From an uncultured Lachnospiraceae bacterium (GTDB lineage: Bacteria; Bacillota; Clostridia; Lachnospirales; Lachnospiraceae), in assembly GCA_947626915.1 (NCBI GenBank), contig CANQUA010000007.1, forward strand, positions 1 to 64,000: a stretch of DNA of 64,000 nucleotides, written 5' to 3'. This document shows, in pieces, positions 61,315 through 64,000 of this stretch. A program made the translations under genes and the position numbers. The notes under the pieces were generated by a model, which was given only the letters and a program-made list of their open reading frames with translations, did no database searches and had not been told where the DNA came from. Numbering within the stretch: the stretch's first letter is position 1; each line of letters begins with the position of its first letter.

Positions 61315-62778
61315 CTACCATCCCGCCGTCAGACGGGCCTTTTCCGCTTCCAGGGTTTCCTCGTCCACGCCGTCACGGAAAACATTCCAGCCGTTTTCTT
61401 TCAGAATGGTCAGCGCGCTTCGCACCATCTGACCGCTCTCCGGCAGACTTGTGCGGAACTCAAAGGACTGCCGCAGCTCGTCGTCGGTCCTGTTCTCAAA
61501 ATCCAGCGCCACCATCGCCCGCTCCACGCCGATCAGCTTCCGAAAGCGGGCCTTATCCAGTTCCCGGCGCGTGCTGCCGACATTTCCGGCAAGGACCAGC
61601 AGCGTGAAGACCAGCATCAGGCACCGGACCGTCAGGCGCCCGGCCGCGCCCTTCTTCACACCTGCTTCCTTCTCCCCGTTTTGTTTTTTCCACGTCATGG
61701 CAAACGTCAGAAATATTCCCAGTATCCCCATCTGAAACTGAAGCGCGTACCGGGAGCTCATGCCGTAGGTCTCATTTAAAAAATTCCAGCGCCCCAGCAG
61801 GATCAGCAGGTGGTTCATCCCGCCTGCCCCGATGAAAAGAAGCGGCAGGATGGATTCCCGGTACAGCCGGTACCGGTACTGATACCAGAGCGCCCCCAGA
61901 TACGCGGCGATCACCAGCGTTCCCAGAACCAGATACGGCGCGTTGGTGTCGAACGCACTCTGGGCGTACTCCACGTCCACGATCATGGACGCGAAGGAAT
62001 TCACCAAAAAGCGGACAAAATAGCCCGGCGTATCCATAAGCTGCTTTATCAGCGGAATATCATAGGCCTCCGCCTGGATCGTTCCGCCCGCCGCCCGGTT
62101 GCTGAGCAGATAGAGGAAAAACGGAACCGCCGCCGATACCGCGTAGCCCGCGTATTCCCGGTTAAAACGCTTCTCATCCAGCCAGGTAAGCAGACACTTC
62201 AGGCCCGAAGACAGCCAGATCACCATCACGTAGATCGCGCAGTAGGGCCCTGTGACAAACAGGATCAAAAGCCAGGGAAGCAGAAGCAGCTTCTTCCGAT
62301 CCTGTTTTTTCCCCTCCCCGCTCCATACGCGGTCCAGGACCAGATAATGGTAAAAGAATCCGGCGAACGCCAGGAAATGGACCCAGGCGGTGCCATTGAT
62401 CATCATTTCCCATTTGCTCAGGCTGAACAGAACCGCCGTCGCCGCCGCGACCCAGGGCAGGGCGATCTTCCGCTTATACCCGTAGGCCACCACAAGCGCA
62501 CCGCAAACGCCCAGGCACAGCACGCCCAGAACCTGGTCAAAGGCAATCTGATAATCAAAAAACGCCGTGTTGATGATCCTGCCCAGATACGTAAGGGGCA
62601 CCCTGGTCAGGAGGTCCGGTACAAAAAACTTGGCCGGGTTCCACACGTCCGGCAGATAACTGTTGACCAGACGGATGTAATCCGAATATACCACGTCATA
62701 AAATGCGCTGTATACATACCAGATGCCGAAGATCGTACCGGCCAGCGGCAAAAGATAGTTCCAGTTCCGTGCCTTCAT
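61315..62778 (-). CDS. Polytopic membrane protein of the polysaccharide operon
   Basis: 487 residues with about ten to eleven membrane helices and a C-terminal soluble tail of 80 residues (SLPESGQMVRSALTILKENGW). It has no motif I recognise; it looks like a membrane GT-C or O-antigen-type protein, and paired with the partial gene upstream it may be a paralogue (both begin with hydrophobic clusters and end in soluble C-terminal domains). Start MKARNWNYLLPL; GGAG-type site upstream. Confidence 0.75.
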   Translation of the reverse strand: MKARNWNYLLPLAGTIFGIWYVYSAFYDVVYSDYIRLVNSYLPDVWNPAKFFVPDLLTRVPLTYLGRIINTAFFDYQIAFDQVLGVLCLGVCGALVVAYGYKRKIALPWVAAATAVLFSLSKWEMMINGTAWVHFLAFAGFFYHYLVLDRVWSGEGKKQDRKKLLLLPWLLILFVTGPYCAIYVMVIWLSSGLKCLLTWLDEKRFNREYAGYAVSAAVPFFLYLLSNRAAGGTIQAEAYDIPLIKQLMDTPGYFVRFLVNSFASMIVDVEYAQSAFDTNAPYLVLGTLVIAAYLGALWYQYRYRLYRESILPLLFIGAGGMNHLLILLGRWNFLNETYGMSSRYALQFQMGILGIFLTFAMTWKKQNGEKEAGVKKGAAGRLTVRCLMLVFTLLVLAGNVGSTRRELDKARFRKLIGVERAMVALDFENRTDDELRQSFEFRTSLPESGQMVRSALTILKENGWNVFRDGVDEETLEAEKARLTAGW

Positions 62779-62821
62779 CGTTTTCGCTCTGTTTCCTCCC
62801 TTTTCCGGCAGGCGGCCGCGT

Positions 62822-64000
62822 TTAATCCGCCGTGAAATTCACGATGATGGAAAGGCGCTTTTCTCCTCTCTGCTCCATCGCATCCTTCAGATAGAAGTTA
62901 TTTTCAAACGTCAGCTCCATCGTCTGGTAGGGTTTCGCAGTCAGATCCAGATCCAGGATGTTCTGATCGATCTGCACGGTCCGCACGGTTTCTCCGTCGA
63001 TGGTGATCGTCATCTCTTCCGTCCCCTCCATGACTCCGGGATACAAAAGCTGCAGATGAACCACTCCGGTACTGCCGGCCATGATCCGCACCTGGGCGCT
63101 CTCATCCATCCAGCCGTCCGCATAATAACCGTAAACGGACTCGCATTTCAGGTTCCGCACCAGATCGGTAATATCCTGGTAGGCGTAAAACGCCGGATCC
63201 TCCCGCAGAACCAGCATGTTATTGGTGACAAGGCCAAAATCACGGATGCTGTCCACAAAAATGACCTCCGTCCCCTCCGCTTTTCTTTCTTTATCAAATG
63301 TCTTAAAAAAGGTATCCGCATAAAAATCCGAAACATTGTACGTATTTTTCAGGATGTAGATCTTCTTCCCGAAAACGTCTTCCCCGTATTTTTCCCAGGT
63401 TTCCTCCGCCAGGGAATTATACGCCTGCTGCTGATGCCAGAAGTAGATATTGGGATAATATCCGCGGTAGCTGGTTTCCGCAAAGCCGGTCAGCGCTCCG
63501 TAGATCAGAAGCCCGGTCAGGCACAGCACCCGCCCCTGATAGTCCATCCTGTAAGACGCCGCCGGACGCTTCCCCGCGGCATCCTCAAACGCGACCGTCC
63601 CCGAAATCACGCCGCACATATAGGACAGAAACAGCCAGGCCGCCGTCATGGACACATAGATCCAGCGGACCTCCAGCCGGATCGTCACACTGGAGCATCC
63701 GATGCAGAGACCGATGAACAGAACGAACAACAGCGAATTTCTCAGATAAACCGGCCGCTCCTCCCTGTCCTTTACAATCCGCACCGCATAAAGGACGATC
63801 AGCACCGCGAGCACCAGGATCGCGGCCGCCACAGCCAGCTTCACCAGGCGCGGCGTATTCGCCCAGGACACCCCGCAGAGATATTCCGGCCCCAGATTGA
63901 TCCCGAACATATACAGAACCTGCTGGAACGCAAAGATGACCGCCTGCTTCAGCTGAAACGTCTCCGCCACATTTGTGTGCCCGGTCCCGGCGGGCAGCAC
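62822..64000 (-). CDS. Polytopic membrane protein, N-terminus beyond the right edge
   Basis: The last 392 or so residues of a larger membrane protein; the true start lies outside the window. The visible part has five to six helices (VKLAVAAAILVLAVLIVLYAV, SLLFVLFIGLCIGC) and a C-terminal soluble, beta-rich domain of about 200 residues (VHLQLLYPGVMEGTEEMTIT). No known family motif. It is the first visible gene of the polysaccharide operon. Confidence 0.8.
   Translation of the reverse strand: MLPAGTGHTNVAETFQLKQAVIFAFQQVLYMFGINLGPEYLCGVSWANTPRLVKLAVAAAILVLAVLIVLYAVRIVKDREERPVYLRNSLLFVLFIGLCIGCSSVTIRLEVRWIYVSMTAAWLFLSYMCGVISGTVAFEDAAGKRPAASYRMDYQGRVLCLTGLLIYGALTGFAETSYRGYYPNIYFWHQQQAYNSLAEETWEKYGEDVFGKKIYILKNTYNVSDFYADTFFKTFDKERKAEGTEVIFVDSIRDFGLVTNNMLVLREDPAFYAYQDITDLVRNLKCESVYGYYADGWMDESAQVRIMAGSTGVVHLQLLYPGVMEGTEEMTITIDGETVRTVQIDQNILDLDLTAKPYQTMELTFENNFYLKDAMEQRGEKRLSIIVNFTAD

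Noticed and set aside
1..64000. tRNA, rRNA genes or prophage/IS elements
   Set aside because: I found no cloverleaf, rRNA sequence, transposase or integrase reading frame that I could support, other than the short unrecognised tail at the left edge.

Overview
The window looks like chromosomal DNA of a GC-rich member of the Clostridia, most likely a Lachnospiraceae-type gut bacterium. The grounds are the Firmicutes gene orders rho-rpmE-yqhQ-prmC-prfA and rpmG-secE-nusG-rplK-rplA-rplJ-rplL, a T-box leader on proS, a type-2 LeuA, YesL, GlsB, CotS-like and CmpB-type proteins, and a choline-binding-like repeat typical of that family. Most genes are on the minus strand. This assignment is inference from gene content; no 16S rRNA or tRNA gene was seen.

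Layout. Positions 1-71 hold the tail of an unrecognised gene that runs into leuA (130-1800), which has a long leader. Next come the translation/termination operon (2215-7546), a polysaccharide deacetylase and a cold-shock gene with a striking leader hairpin. The ribosomal and transcription block rplL to rpmG follows (9094-12511), with an L10 leader and two L1-type leader motifs, then comF, recD2 and mreB. Positions 17.3-21.5 kb are repeat-rich accessory sequence: a 60-bp tandem repeat with a palindrome, a secreted choline-binding-like protein, an orphan gene, a 17-bp minisatellite and a CmpB-family membrane protein whose second half is 11-residue repeats. Housekeeping resumes with a phosphohexomutase, a CotS-like kinase, cca and proS with its T-box leader. 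A GPH sugar transporter, glsB and bioY follow, then a probable independent structured RNA (about 30978-31273).

From 31 to 53 kb there is a mixed set: an AI-2E/YtvI-type membrane protein, a GH13 amylosucrase-like enzyme divergent from an AraC regulator, a pseudouridine synthase, a hemolysin III protein, YesL, GNAT, cyclophilin, a REC-HD-GYP-GGDEF c-di-GMP regulator, AGCS and BCCT transporters, a Zn-dependent phospholipase C family protein, a lipoprotein, an ABC-F protein, a patatin, pyrC, a two-part ThrE exporter and an XRE regulator. From 53.6 kb to the right edge lies one minus-strand surface-polysaccharide operon: two large membrane proteins, rfbF, rfbG, rfbH, a LicD protein, a large membrane protein and a GT2 glycosyltransferase. 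Its sugar genes point to a CDP-3,6-dideoxyhexose pathway, and LicD to a phosphocholine-type decoration.

The most interesting unexplained items are the orphan RNA near 31 kb, the hendecad-repeat CmpB protein, the terminator-like hairpin in the cold-shock leader, the repeat tail after the recD2 stop codon, and the number of unrelated tandem repeats in both coding and noncoding DNA.
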